From positions 4,278,001-4,342,000 of the forward strand of contig NC_016457.1 in assembly GCF_000226115.1 (NCBI RefSeq): DNA of 64,000 bases, given 5' to 3'. The position numbers were made by a program, and so were the translations under genes. The notes beneath the pieces were generated by a model. It ran no database searches, had not been told where the DNA came from, and was given only the letters and a program-made list of their open reading frames with translations. How positions within the stretch are numbered: position 1 is the first letter of the stretch; each line of letters begins with the position of its first letter. Origin of the DNA: Thermothielavioides terrestris NRRL 8126 (Eukaryota > Ascomycota > Sordariomycetes > Sordariales > Chaetomiaceae). Below are positions 1-11,231 of this stretch, in pieces.

Positions 1-1280
1 TTTTAAAACTTCGTATATATACCGCTTATACTTAGCTTCGTCGTTGCTAAAGATTAGTATATTATCCAAATATACGATATAGGTAATATCAATAAGGCTA
101 GAGAGAGCGTAGTTGATATAAGTCTAGAAGGTTATAGGTACATTAGCTAGGCCTATTAGCATTATAATAAACTTAAAGTAGCTATAGTATATATAAAAGG
201 CAGTTTTCTACTTATTGCCTTTACGTAGCTAGATCCGATAGTATATATCCTTTAAATTGAGCTTAGTATAGATCTTTATAGAAGATAGGCGATTGAGGAT
301 CTTACTAATTAAAAGAATAGGAGCGCAGTTCTTATAGGTAATATAATTAAGTGTACAATAGTTGACGATAAGGTGTAACTCGCCTCCCTTTTTTAGAACA
401 AATAGAATAGGCGTGCCTATAGGACTAGTAGAAGGTCGGATCTACTGCTTCTCTAGAGCCTCTATAAGCTACTTATATAGGGTTTCTAATTCCTTTTTAC
501 TAAGAAGGTAGATTAGCCCCTATAACGTAGTCGCACTGTCTTCGAGATTGATATAGTGCTTAAGCGTAGTGTAGCGAGGTAGAGGAGGTCGATCTATAGT
601 AGAGAAGAGGTCTTGATAGGCCTTATATACTTCTAGAAGCTTAGGAGTAGTAGGCTATAAGTTAATAGTAGATAGGTCTTTAGCTAAGTCGTTTAGGTTA
701 GCTAGGTTAGTTAAGTTAGCTAGGTCGGTAACTAGTATAAGCGTAGTAATAAAGAAAGCATTGTCGCTCTAATCCTACTTAGGCTCAACTTATAAACTAA
801 GATAACACTTCGAGTTTAGGTAAGTCTAAGTCTTTTCGTAGTAGTTAAAGAATAGCTTAGCTATCTTTATCTAAGTCTAGCCTAAGAGGATTATAAATAG
901 CTCGATATCTACGATTATAAAGTATAGTAGGTAGGTCTAGAAGTATCTAAGGTAGTTGGTAATATAAATATATAAAGGGTATACACTATATATTAGAATA
1001 AGTATATTACTAACAATAGTAAATCTAGAGTATTAAATAAATTTAGTCAACTATAAATATTTAGCTAGAAAGCTACGACTAATTATATTATAATCCAACC
1101 TAGTATCTAATATTACTACTATAAACTTCTAATTCTTATCTAAGTATATAAGGACAATGCTTTTAATCTGAGATAACCTAGGCCCCCTAAGTTCCTAGGC
1201 GACGTTAGCGCTATAGTTGCGTTTAAGCGGAGTAAAGTTTAAATTATTCTAGGCGTTTGGATTTAGAGGCTCTAAGCAAC
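1..1280 (-). pseudogene. Ty3/gypsy retrotransposon pol fragment (RIP-mutated, cut by window start)
   Basis: Read on the minus strand, this stretch still aligns by eye with a Ty3/gypsy polyprotein. From right to left there is a degenerate protease-like part, then the linker before reverse transcriptase, then RT blocks such as IRPSTSPIGTPILFV, a KLNLKDIYYRI block and, near position 60, the YLDN catalytic box (YLDD in active elements). Tryptophan and glutamine codons have become TAG or TAA throughout, as expected from CpA-to-TpA changes on both strands. The reading frame looks intact apart from these stops. The RNaseH and integrase parts lie beyond the window start. The right end stops at the insertion site of the LTR element at 1281. 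No function is expected. Confidence 0.85.
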
Positions 1281-1285
1281 GAATA
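1281..1285. repeat. Left target site duplication of the LTR element (GAATA)
   Basis: GAATA directly precedes the 5' LTR and is repeated exactly at 8846-8850 after the 3' LTR. A five-base duplication is usual for Ty3/gypsy integrases, so this marks a true single insertion. Confidence 0.8.
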
Positions 1286-1545
1286 TATTACGGACCGGGC
1301 TATACCCGGGCTAGGTATGTGGGGCTACGCCTAGGATCTATAGCGGTCCTATGATGGGCCCGCCACGGGCCCGAGGCGGACCCGCCTTACGCCTGGAATA
1401 ACATTGGCCCGAGCCCCCTACATACGAGCCCCTGAAAACTCTGTGTACGAGAACCGTAGCCTATACTTCTTCTTTTCTCTCCTTAAAGTAGTTGAATAGA
1501 ACATTGTACGCTTATCTGCAGACGCTATAAGGCCAGTACGTTATA
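1286..1545 (+). repeat. 5' long terminal repeat
   Basis: 260 bp, collinear with 8586-8845 without gaps. All differences I could see between the two copies are C/T or G/A transitions. A pyrimidine-rich run (about 1467-1484) lies just before the probable transcript start at about 1485, inferred from the self-priming match described at 1547. Confidence 0.9.
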
Positions 1546-1546
1546 G

Positions 1547-1558
1547 TTCAACTACCTT
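1547..1558 (+). promoter_or_regulatory. Self-priming primer binding site (Tf1/sushi type)
   Basis: The 12 bases TTCAACTACCTT, one base after the 5' LTR, are an exact reverse complement of AAGGTAGTTGAA inside the 3' LTR (8785-8796). The 5' LTR copy (1485-1496) differs by one transition. Tf1/sushi chromoviruses prime minus-strand DNA with the first bases of their own transcript rather than a tRNA; this geometry fits that mechanism. Confidence 0.7.
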
Positions 1559-2900
1559 CTAGTAGATAGAGTAGCTATTGCTTCTAGGTATAGACGAGAG
1601 TAGTACGCTAGGCGTTTCGACGCTAGCACTGAGCGGACTAGACGTTACTATAAACAACCTAGGCGTCTCGTAGGTCCTAGACCTAGATTAGGTCTACGAA
1701 CATTTCTAGCTCCTATAGGAGACGATCGTACAATAGAACGTAACTATTGAGGAACTTCGTATAGCCTAGATTGCTATAGTTTAGACTATGAACACCTCTA
1801 TAGTAGCTAATACCCCGGCTCTAACGATTGACGCTATAGCTCTAGCAGCTCCCTAGACGTAGTAGAAACGCCTCCCTATAGGACAACCCTTCGATGGTAA
1901 AAAGGAGCTCTTTACCGCCTAGAAGGCTACAATAGTGTACGTCCTAGTGGCGGACTAGGACTTTATCGGGGGCCCTTGCGACCAATAGGTGTTCATTTAG
2001 GGGAACTTTAGCTAGGGAGTCTAGGCCAAGGTCGTAGCCTTCTACGGATTAAGAGGACCTAGCTGCAACTATAACCTAGGAGCGTTTTTCAAGTATCTCT
2101 CGACAATCTATATAGATCTCTATAAATAGGTTATAGCTTTGACAAAGCTAGATATACTTCGCTAAAGAGACAACGAGCTATTCTTCTCCTTTATTGTTCG
2201 CTTTAAGGCGAAGCTATCGAAGGTTGGAGAACTTAATTAGAACAACGAAATACAACTTATTAGACTATAACAATGCCTTTCCTCGAAGTTGAAGTATATC
2301 GTAGTAGGACAGAGGGTCTTGTAGAACGACTATATTACGGCTATTACGAAGTACTATAAGATTGCTACCGACCTAGAGGCCCTTCGCCTAGAGGAACGAT
2401 ACTAGCGGTCCTAGGGTAAGCGACTTAGGCCTAACGTAGATATAGAGAAGGATATAGATAGAGATATACCGATAACTAGGATCAATACGACCTACATTGC
2501 CCTAGCCTAGGGGGGAGCCAATAGGGGTTATAGAGGAAAGTAGTAGTAGAATAGAGGAAAACAAGGTACGAATGCACTATAGGCGAAGTAGGTGAGTGAC
2601 GAAGTACGTATAGTACGCTAATAGGCTAGAGCCTATATCCGTTGTAGGCGCTAGGGCTACTTCGTAGCTACCTATCCCTTTGCCTTAGCTAAGAGACTAG
2701 CTCCTTAAGTCGATATTAATAAGTTGGAGGCTAAGAAATAGGTAGAGGAGGACTCCCCTTCTAAGGAGGAGGAGGGAAAAGAGTAGCCCCTATACAAAGT
2801 CTTGTATAGGGGCCGAAAGGACCTAGCCGCTTATAGAACAAGTTCGTAGAGATTAGAGAGAGAATAGATAAGCCCCCCTTTCTTATCTTTGTTTTCCTAA
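1559..2900 (+). pseudogene. Degenerate gag region of the LTR element
   Basis: The translation shows a gag-like core around 1890-2240 (for example PFDGKKELFTA, then a helical capsid-like stretch). A zinc knuckle lies near 2627-2680 where the spacing C-X2-C-X4-H-X4-C is kept but the first and last Cys and the His are now Tyr (TGC or CAC read as TAC), exactly the outcome of CpA-to-TpA mutation. Stops are at former Trp or Gln codons. Confidence 0.75.
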
Positions 2901-5900
2901 ACTCCTTTGGTTTTATAAACATATAAGTGGATAGTAGGTACTAGAGCTATAGAGCTATTAGCGAGAGAGTATATTAAAGGTTAGGGATCAAATAGGTAAG
3001 CTTGCTAACTCCTTATACCTTAGGTATTGTAGTTAAAGGGGTATAAATTACAAAGAAAATTATATATATCGTCTATATTACAATGGATATCGATAGGTAG
3101 ATCAGTACTGCTATATTCTATATAGTCTTAGGGCTAGCCTACAACGTTATATTAGGGCTCCTTTAGATGAACTACTATAGGATTATACTAGACCTAGCTA
3201 ACAGGGTCTTTACCGTTAATTCGTAAAGTGGCCTATAGGTATATAAATGCTCCTTATAGTAGAAGGAAATTAACATTACCCTAGTTATAGGCGTAGTGTT
3301 TATAGGTATAGCCTATAGGGTATAAAGGAAGAAGTCTAAAGGGGTATAAGATATATTCTTCGTCACTAGTATCTACGAGATAACCACTATACTAGGAGTA
3401 GCTGTCTCCTAGCCCAATGTTGACCTAGACCTAAAGGTCGCTCTACTAGAGGAGCTATATAACTTCGCCAACCTCTTCGATAAAGAAAAGGCGAACGGCC
3501 TACCCCTTTATTAGGGGGAGGCCGACCATTATATCCGTCTTAAGATGGGCCTAGACGGAAAACCTCCTAAGCTTCTATAAGGACCTCTATACAATATACT
3601 AAGGGACTACCTCTTAGAGATTTAGAAGTAGGTTGTAGACCTGTTGGATAAGGGATAGATCTAGGTAAGCTCCTTATCGGTAGCCGCTTTAGTCCTTCTT
3701 ATAAAGAAGCTAGGAAGAGGATAGAGGTTTTATATAGACTACTAAGCCTTAAACAAAATTACTAAGTAGGACTAGTATCTACTCCCCTTGATCAAGGAGA
3801 CTCTTTAGTCCTTAGCTAAGGCTAAATGGCTTATAAAACTAGACGTTAGGGCTATATTCCATTGTATCTAGATAGCCAAAGGGGACGAGCACCTTATAGC
3901 GTTTTATACGAGGTTCGGACTATTTAAGTAGCTAGTCTACCCCTTTAGGCTCGTAGGTACTCCTACGACGTTCTAGAGATATATCAACAATGCCCTTGGT
4001 CTAACGCTAGAAGATTATATAACAGTATATCTTAACAACGTCTTAGTATACTCGAGTAGGAGCCAAAAGGACTATATAAGAAAAGTATATAAGGTCCTCC
4101 AAAGATTAAGGGACATAGGCCTTAACCTAGACCTTAAAAAATATATATTCGCGGTAAAAGAAGTTAAATATCTAGGGTATATCGTAGAGGCAGGGGTCTA
4201 TGTCTATCCCGACTTTAAGAAGATCAAAGCCATCTATAAGTAGGAGGCGCCTTACAAGGTCCAAGGAGTATAGAGCTTCCTAGGATTCACTAATTTCTAT
4301 TACGACTTTATCCCTAACTTCTCTGAAAAGGCGGCCCTACTAATACGCTTTACCTATAAGAATGTCCTATTCCACTAGGGCAAAGAGGAATAGGAAGCCT
4401 TCGATATACTTAAGGCTACGTTTATATCAGAGCTGATCCTCGCCTAGTAGGACCCTAAGAGGGAGATAGTTGTAGAAGCGGACTATTCTAGTATAGCGTT
4501 TAGCAAGTGTTTATCTTAGTAGAGAGAGGATAAGGTTCTCTACCTTATAGTTTACTACTCTACGAAGCTAAGCTCTACTAAATGTAACTATACTATCTAC
4601 AATAAGGAGCTACTAGCTATTATCTCTTACCTTAAAGCTTAGTCGGTAAAGCTCCGAAGTATAGTAGCCCTCTTCACTATCTTAACCGACTATAAGAATC
4701 TTAAGTACTTTATCTAGCTACGTCCGATTAATAAACGATAGGCCCAATAGGCGAAGACGCTCTCTCTATTTAACTTCGAACTAAAGTACTAGCTAAGATC
4801 CTAGGCTTTACGCCCTAATATACTCTCTTGATATAAATAGGACGAGCCTAAGGATAGCCAGTATATCGCTTAGCTACTCCCTCCGATCAAAGTGTACTAG
4901 ACTAGTGTATAGGAGGAGGCTAGGTTATCTATAAGAGAGACGCTCTTCGAGGATAAGTAGCTTACTGCCCTATAGGATAAGGGCGTTGTCGGAGACGAGC
5001 ACTATACTTATCAGCTCTAAGCCGTTTACAACGGAGCCTAGAAGTTTCTAAAGGAGGCGAATATAGTATAGACCTAGATTGTAGACTACTCCCTCAATAT
5101 ATAAGGCGTACTCTAGTTCTATAGCTATCTCTAGCTCCCTATATAGGAGCCCCTAACTACTACGATTATCTAGTAGATCTATAACTTAGCTATATTAGGA
5201 TACTTAGAGCGTAATAGGCTATTTAAAATACTCTAGAGAAATTACTACTAGGACCTTATATCGTCTAATATAAAGCGGTTCGTTAAGAACTATAATTAGT
5301 ACCATCGGAGCAAGATCTTTCGATAGCTATGTCAAAGGCTTTTATAACCTCTATCTATCCCTAATCGCTTCTAGAAGCAGATCTCTATTGACTTTATAAC
5401 CGACCTCCCTATAAGGGATAAGGGGGCGCCTAGCTACCTTATAGTGATCACCGACTACCTCTCTAAGTACGTATAGCTCGAGGCAATATACTTGATAGGA
5501 GTAGAAGAGTATACCCTTTAGTTCTATAACGTATAGTAGCGCTTCTATAGGTTCCTAACTCAAATTATAACCGACTGTAGGTCGGACTAGCTAAGTAGGT
5601 TCTAGATCGTATTATATAAGGCGATAGAGGTGGAGCAGCTCCTATCGACGTCTCACTATTCCTAGACGGATAGAGAGATAGAGCAGGTTAATCAAGAGGT
5701 ATAGGCAATCCTCTAGATCTTCGTTTCCTTTACATAGTACAACTAGCCCGAATATCTTTTAGCCTACTAGTTTACGCTCAACAATAGGGACTCGTCTATA
5801 ACTAAAGTAAGTCCGAACTACCTTTTCTATAGGTTCGATATAAGTCCTATACAACTTATTATAATCTCGATAGCGTTTGTAGCCTCCCTAGAAGGCTATG

Positions 5901-6460
5901 CTACTAGGTTCCTCTGCTATTTAAAGAAGGGAATAGAATAGACCTAAGTGGCTATCGTATATATATAGTAGCGGTAGTAGGTGAATATAAATCGCTCCTA
6001 TCGCCTAGTCGAACGGTTCTAGGTTAGGGACAAGGTATAGCTCTCTTTATATAATATAAAGACGAACTGCCCTAGTAAGAAGCTCGATTAGCTGAATACT
6101 AAGTATAAGATAGTTATAGTACCTACCCCCCTAACGGTAATGCTCGATGTACTAAGCGGCCTATACTCGACCTTCTATATTGACCTAGTCGAGTAAATAG
6201 CCTCTAACTTACTCCCTTTATAGAAAGTTACAAATAAGCGACTAGACCCTATATAGGTTATATCGGAGAAGGGTGTTCCTTAGTAAAAGTATAAGGTAGA
6301 GGCGATCCTCAAAGCTTAGAATATAAGGGGGAGGGGGAACAACCGTGACGTGTACGTTAAGTGGGTAGGTTACGATAAACCGATATAGAAGCCTTTAGAG
6401 AACTTCTTAGATATTGCTATGTTTGACGAGTTCAAATAGGAATAGGAAGACGCGTAGTAC
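2900..6460 (+). pseudogene. Degenerate pol region: protease, RT, RNaseH, integrase, chromodomain
   Basis: Protease-like sequence comes first. RT lies at about 3600-4250, with a LDVRAIFH block and a YLNNVLVYS box near 4030 in place of YLDDVLVYS. RNaseH follows at about 4300-4860 (EADYSS, KCNYTIYNKELLAI). Integrase lies at about 5180-6050 with the DDE-region blocks SIDFITDLP and ITDCRSDQLS. A chromodomain-like end at about 6285-6440 reads VKWVGYDKP and PLENF, as in YLVKWKGY...WEPLENL of chromoviruses. Only transition-type stops interrupt it in the parts read. In active elements the chromodomain is thought to steer integration to heterochromatin. Confidence 0.8.
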
Positions 6461-8570
6461 AACGATAGGCTAGTATCGAACCGGAGAAGGAAGGGGAAAC
6501 GTTATATTTATATATAAACTACTCTATAAAGATTAACAACTTAGATAAATATAACTACCTAGGCGTAGAGAAACTATAGTACATTCAAATCTAGTTATCC
6601 TTCTAAAACTAAATAGAACGTAGCTACGTACGAAAAGACAATAAGATATATAAACGACACTACCTACTCTAGCTCTATAACAGGTCCTATATCCAGTAGG
6701 TCCTCCTCTTTATCTTTAAACAGGTATATAGGTAGAGTAGGTATATATGGAGGCGGATTAGGCGTATAAAGGGTATAGGGCAAGGGCAGCATATACGTTT
6801 AATAGGCGTATAAAACGTCCTCTATAGGGGAGGACAGGCGTCCTCCGTAGTGTAGGTCGTAGGGGGACGTACGTATATAAGGTAAGTAGTAGGGGCGGGA
6901 CCCCCGAAGGGTATAGACGGGCAAAGGGGAGGTGAGCGTAATAACGTATTCTACAAGGTACGAATTTGTCTTAAGGACGGTTGTTTAAGACTACGCTATA
7001 GTATAGATAGCCTCTACGATACACTGATTCTCCCGTTGGGAAGAATCGAGATGTTATACTATATACTCGACAAGGCGACTATAGTACTATATAGCGAGAT
7101 TATCCTAAGGGGCCTAGTACGGAACTAAGGCTCCTCGCTAGCCTAGGGTCAAAGGAGATGAAGGGGGGGCTAGAAGTACGTTGAGTACGAAGGTAGAGTA
7201 CATTAGAGACTAATGTTGTAGAGCTATACTAATTACGTTATAGAAGTTGTATATAAAAGTATTAAATTATAGCGTTAAGATAATACAATAGGCTAGCTCG
7301 GTCTTAGTCTTCTTCTAGGTAGGCTTAGCGATAGCTTAGTCGTCGATATAAAACTTGACTAAGCGTTTTAGACTAATATATAGAGAGGCGTTCGTCGCTT
7401 AGAGTACTAGATCCTAACGGCACTTAGTATAGGCTTTAGTATATTCTAAGTAGCTTTCTCCCTAGCCTTAAATATAATCTACTAAGTTACTATAAAAAAG
7501 CCGCTCAATATAATTGAAGTAGACGTCTCCCTCCTCCTCTAGGAGGGCGTTATCTTTATCGTTAGAATCTCCCTCTACAATGTAGCTACTAATAGCGCGA
7601 CGAAAGGAGTTGCTATAGTTGTTATAGTTCTGTCTAGGACGCTATCAACTTCTAGTCTAGGGCCAAAGTAGGCCTAATATAGGGTAATATATATTATAAT
7701 CTTGGTTATCGTCCCCTCTAGGACGACGTCCTTCGCTACTATCTCTAAGAGAAGCGACTACTACTAACATTATAGTAGGTAAGTCTCAAGAACATATTGG
7801 AATTATAAAGGAAATAGGAAGCTACTATAGAGGGCGAAGCAAATAGATAGAACGTATATAAGCTATACGTATAGAGGAGGCGGCTAGAGGACCGAGCGAG
7901 CACAAAGAGGAAGGATTATAGGACAAGTCGAGTATAAAATGGAAACGTAGCGAATACGGTTGGTAAAGTGGTTAGACGTATAATAACGACAATAGGGCCA
8001 ACGTAATAGGAGCGTAGACGCTAGACGACTACGTAGCTTATATAAGAAGAGGCCGACAATGTATAAGGTGAACGTTCGACGGAGCAAGTAGGAGGCGAGA
8101 AAAAACGCGAAAAGCGGAAGATATATATAGGATAGAAGTGTAATAAACGAGGAACGTATACGAAGTGGGATAAAGAGAGAAATGTCGGTATACGAGTAGG
8201 AGGAAGACAAAGTCGTAGAAATGGAGAGAGGGCGTACACTAGAAACGAGAAGAGAACGTAGGAAGTAAGTTCGTATAAAGGGAGGGGTTTTATTGGCAAT
8301 AGGTAGGGGGTCTGTCGTACTCGATTAGTAGGTACACCTTATACGATATAGCTACTATAAAGGGGAGTATAGGGCGAGGAAAGGGCTAATTAACGTCTCG
8401 TAAGAGCGAGGTAAATAAACAACTTATAGCTAGGTAGTAGGATTATAGGTAGTAGCGCTAAGCTACCCAAATATTGGGTTGGACATTGGCGTTCACTATA
8501 ATCGACCCTATACTACGCTAGATCTACGCCTAGTGCTACGCTATATATACCCTAAACCAGCTCTCTATCC
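6460..8570. other. Unexplained 2.1 kb between chromodomain and 3' LTR
   Basis: This stretch belongs to neither gag nor pol. It carries the same TpA-rich mutation pattern. On the minus strand, about 7250-7700 reads as a coding-like sequence broken mainly by TAG/TAA (for example EEEGDVYFNYIERLF), and open frames also lie on the minus strand at 7884-8299. I do not recognise the product. It could be an antisense extra ORF of the element or a nested insertion. Confidence 0.5.
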
Positions 8571-8583
8571 GGGAAAGGGGGGG
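8571..8583 (+). promoter_or_regulatory. Polypurine tract before the 3' LTR
   Basis: GGGAAAGGGGGGG ends two bases before the 3' LTR, the usual place for the plus-strand primer of LTR elements. It escaped RIP because it contains no CpA or TpG. Confidence 0.75.
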
Positions 8584-8585
8584 TA

Positions 8586-8845
8586 TATTATAGACCAGGC
8601 TATACCTAGGCTAGATATATAGGGCTACGCCTAGGATCTATAGCGGTTCTATAATGGGCCCGCTATAGGCCTAAGGCGGACCCGCCTCGTACCTAGAATA
8701 ACATCGGCCCGAGCCCCCTGTACACGAGCCCCTGAAAACTCTGTACGCGAGAACCGCAGCCTGTACTTCTCCTTTTCTCTCCTTAAGGTAGTTGAATAGA
8801 ACATCGTGCGCTTATCTGCAGACGCTATAAGGCTAGCACGTTACA
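8586..8845 (+). repeat. 3' long terminal repeat
   Basis: 260 bp copy of 1286-1545. It keeps the exact AAGGTAGTTGAA (8785-8796) complementary to the primer site at 1547. It is followed by the right GAATA duplication at 8846-8850. Confidence 0.9.
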
Positions 8846-8850
8846 GAATA

Positions 8851-10560
8851 GCGGTATAGCCTATACGCCTATAACGATAGTAGATAGCTTTAGGGTAGAA
8901 TATAGAGATATAGCCAACTTCGTTGTAGGTATAGTAAACTAGGTGCGATTTAGGTGTAGTAGCGGGTGCTATAGTAGTATCTAGGGCGGGTTACTAGGGT
9001 ATAGGCTATGTAGGAGGGAGCTAGGTAGGTGTAGCTATAGGTGGAATAGGCTAAATAGGTGAGGTAGAAAGCGAGGTAGGCTAGGTAGGAGGGCGGTTCT
9101 TAGGGCAATTGGTATAGCGATAGCCTTCTCTACTATAGGTAAAGTATCGAACAAGGCGTTGGAAGGGCGTAGGCAGGACATTAACAGGGCGTAGTAGCTA
9201 TAGAGCTATAGAGGCGTTGTTTAACGAACGAGGGCGATAGTGAGAAGTACTAGCAATATACTAATTATACTCGATATAGTAGGCGAAGCTTATAAGCTGC
9301 TAGAATATAGTAGGTAACTAGGGGGAGCAGTTAAAGATAAAGCTAATCTCTAGGCGAAACTTCGGTAGAAGGGTAATTATATAGGTAGGTTTATTCTACT
9401 TCGAAGGTATATTAGCGATTATATTAGTGAACTATTTAATAAACTCTAGAACAATCTTGTCTTTATATTATATAAGGCGTTTAAGCTCTAAGGCTATACT
9501 AAAGGTATATAAGTTAAGATTAGATAGTTCATTTTAAAGGAATATAACGAACTTGCCCTAGGTAATAGCTAAGAGACGAAAGTTAGGATTAGCCTCCTAC
9601 TCCTAGATATACTTTACTTAAACGTTCTTAGGTAGACCTCGGAGGTAGCTTACTATATATATAATGTAGTTGCTACTATCGAGTAAGTAGCCTATAAGCT
9701 AGAAGTTGGTATAGTAGTTGTATAGGAAGGCCTAAAGTAAAGAAATATCTTTACTACTATATATAGGGTAGTTTAAACTAATGGTATACTAGAGAGGAGC
9801 TTCTATAGTACTAGGAAGGATCATTAAAGGTATAATAGGAGTATTAAACTTAAGATTGGTAGTAGACAAAGTGGTATTAATAGCGATAGGCGTAGCTATA
9901 GGTGTAGCTATAGGTATAGGCGTAGACGTAGCGGCTATAGATATAGCTTTAGGCGCGTTAATAGGTATAGAAGCAGATATAAAAGTAGATGTAGAAGCGG
10001 GTATAGGCGTAGGCGTAGTAATAGATATAGCTAGTATAGTAGTGTTAGTAGCCTAGGTAGTAAGAGGGTTAGAATTCAAAGAGGTAGTACCCTTAGCAAT
10101 ATATATAAGCTAGGCATTCTAGTGTAGGAGCTATATATACTAAGCTTATAGTTGGAGGATAGCTTGACGACGGTGCTTAAAAGCGATTTTAGCGCTTAGA
10201 CAACGCTCCTCCTTAGTAAGATCGTACTCCTAAGTAGAGAATAGAGGGTTGATAAGTACTATATAGGAGCCGTTTAAATTAATCTAGGTGTACTAGGAGC
10301 TCTTACCTATAATTACATTAAGCGTAGACAATATAAAGAAGGTATATAAAGAGGTTAGATCGGTAGAAAGTGCCTAAGATTGTAAAGGCGTAGGGCTCTG
10401 CTTAAGCGTAGTATAAACGTAGGTCTAGGCTATAGCTCGTCTCCGTTAGTTCAACTCCCTAGGGTAGAATAAGAGCGTTCAACTTATTAGGAGTAGGGGC
10501 TCCTAGAAGGAAGGGGGTATACGTTGAAATAACGGAGTATAAGCAAGGTATAAATAGAGT
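8851..10560 (+). pseudogene. Degenerate coding-like stretch, unknown transposon protein
   Basis: One plus-strand frame is open apart from TAG/TAA stops from about 9480 to 10550. It translates to a helical part (near GYTKGI, SEVAYYIYNVV), an Arg/Tyr/Ser-rich repeat made of six-base periods (9880-10030), and a basic C-terminal part. The stop pattern indicates a RIP-mutated transposon ORF. I could not match it to gag, pol or a DDE transposase, and it does not visibly continue the minus-strand pol fragment left of the LTR element. Confidence 0.4.
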
Positions 10561-11231
10561 ATACGCTATAGGGTAGCTATAGATAGGGGGGGGTATAGAT
10601 AGTTGTATTAAATACTAGCCTCTCTTACTATCTATAGGTTCTATCCTCCTTATCTCTCCTATCCTAGCCCTCGATCTTCCTCTATATCGGCTAGCCTCTA
10701 TTCCTAAACTCGTAGATCCTTTCCTAGGCTATCCTATAGCGCCTATATAGCTCCTTAAGTACGTCTAATCCGCTCTATTGCCGACCTAATATCTTAGTTC
10801 CTTACACTTGCTTAGCCTAATGCTCCGCACTTCGCTCAGCTCTATACCCCTCCGATCGCTCCTCTGGGTAGCTTACGTGATCCGGGCTACTGACGTACGC
10901 CCTAGTAGCGTACGTAGATGACCTGTGTAGTGCCCTGTGGTTAGCTAGGCTATACCGGGTGCCGGATACAGGGCGAGGTGGTTGGGCCGAGGGTTGTGCC
11001 AGGTGCCGAGGCGTGTTCCGAGGGCTGTGCTAGGTGCCGAGGCGGGTCCCGTGGGTTAGGGTGGTTCTGGGGCATGACAAAGACAACGGCTATAGCGCCT
11101 ATCGTAGTAGATAACAACGAATCTAGCGATAAAAATAGTGATAATAATACTAGCGTTGTAAGCTCTAGTAAATTCAAGGCTACACTGCCAGTTCCATTGG
11201 ATACAGATGACGAAGAACAAGACTACTAAGT
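10561..11231. other. Transition zone without a recognisable gene
   Basis: A pyrimidine-rich stretch (10,620-10,860) leads into less mutated, GC-richer sequence at 10,860-11,070 with imperfect repeats of GTGCCGAGG-like units. A short acidic plus-strand frame ends at 11,229 (SSDKNSDNN, DTDDEEQD); it could be the tail of a transposon protein, but nothing identifies it. Confidence 0.35.

Larger units (their letters stand above)
1286..8845 (+). mobile_element. Complete RIP-inactivated LTR retrotransposon (Ty3/gypsy chromovirus)
   Basis: A 7.56 kb element is bounded by two 260 bp direct repeats (1286-1545 and 8586-8845) and flanked by the five-base duplication GAATA (1281-1285 and 8846-8850). The LTRs begin TATTA, read as RIP-altered TGTTA, and end TTATA/TTACA. 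Inside, on the plus strand, are gag with a zinc knuckle, then protease, RT, RNaseH, integrase and a C-terminal chromodomain, the order of chromoviruses. The many in-frame stops are TAG or TAA at former Trp or Gln codons, so the element is dead. About 2.1 kb between the chromodomain and the 3' LTR is not explained by this order (separate entry). Confidence 0.9.

Noticed and set aside
7884..8299. Two overlapping minus-strand open frames inside the LTR element
   Set aside because: Biased composition (Ser/Leu/Tyr/Arg) typical of chance frames in TpA-rich DNA; no recognisable domain. Kept only as part of the unexplained region.
9856..10056. Open frame encoding Val/Ile/Gly/Ala repeats
   Set aside because: It is a side frame of a six-base-period repeat in RIP-mutated DNA; the parallel frame is the one that reads on through RIP stops.
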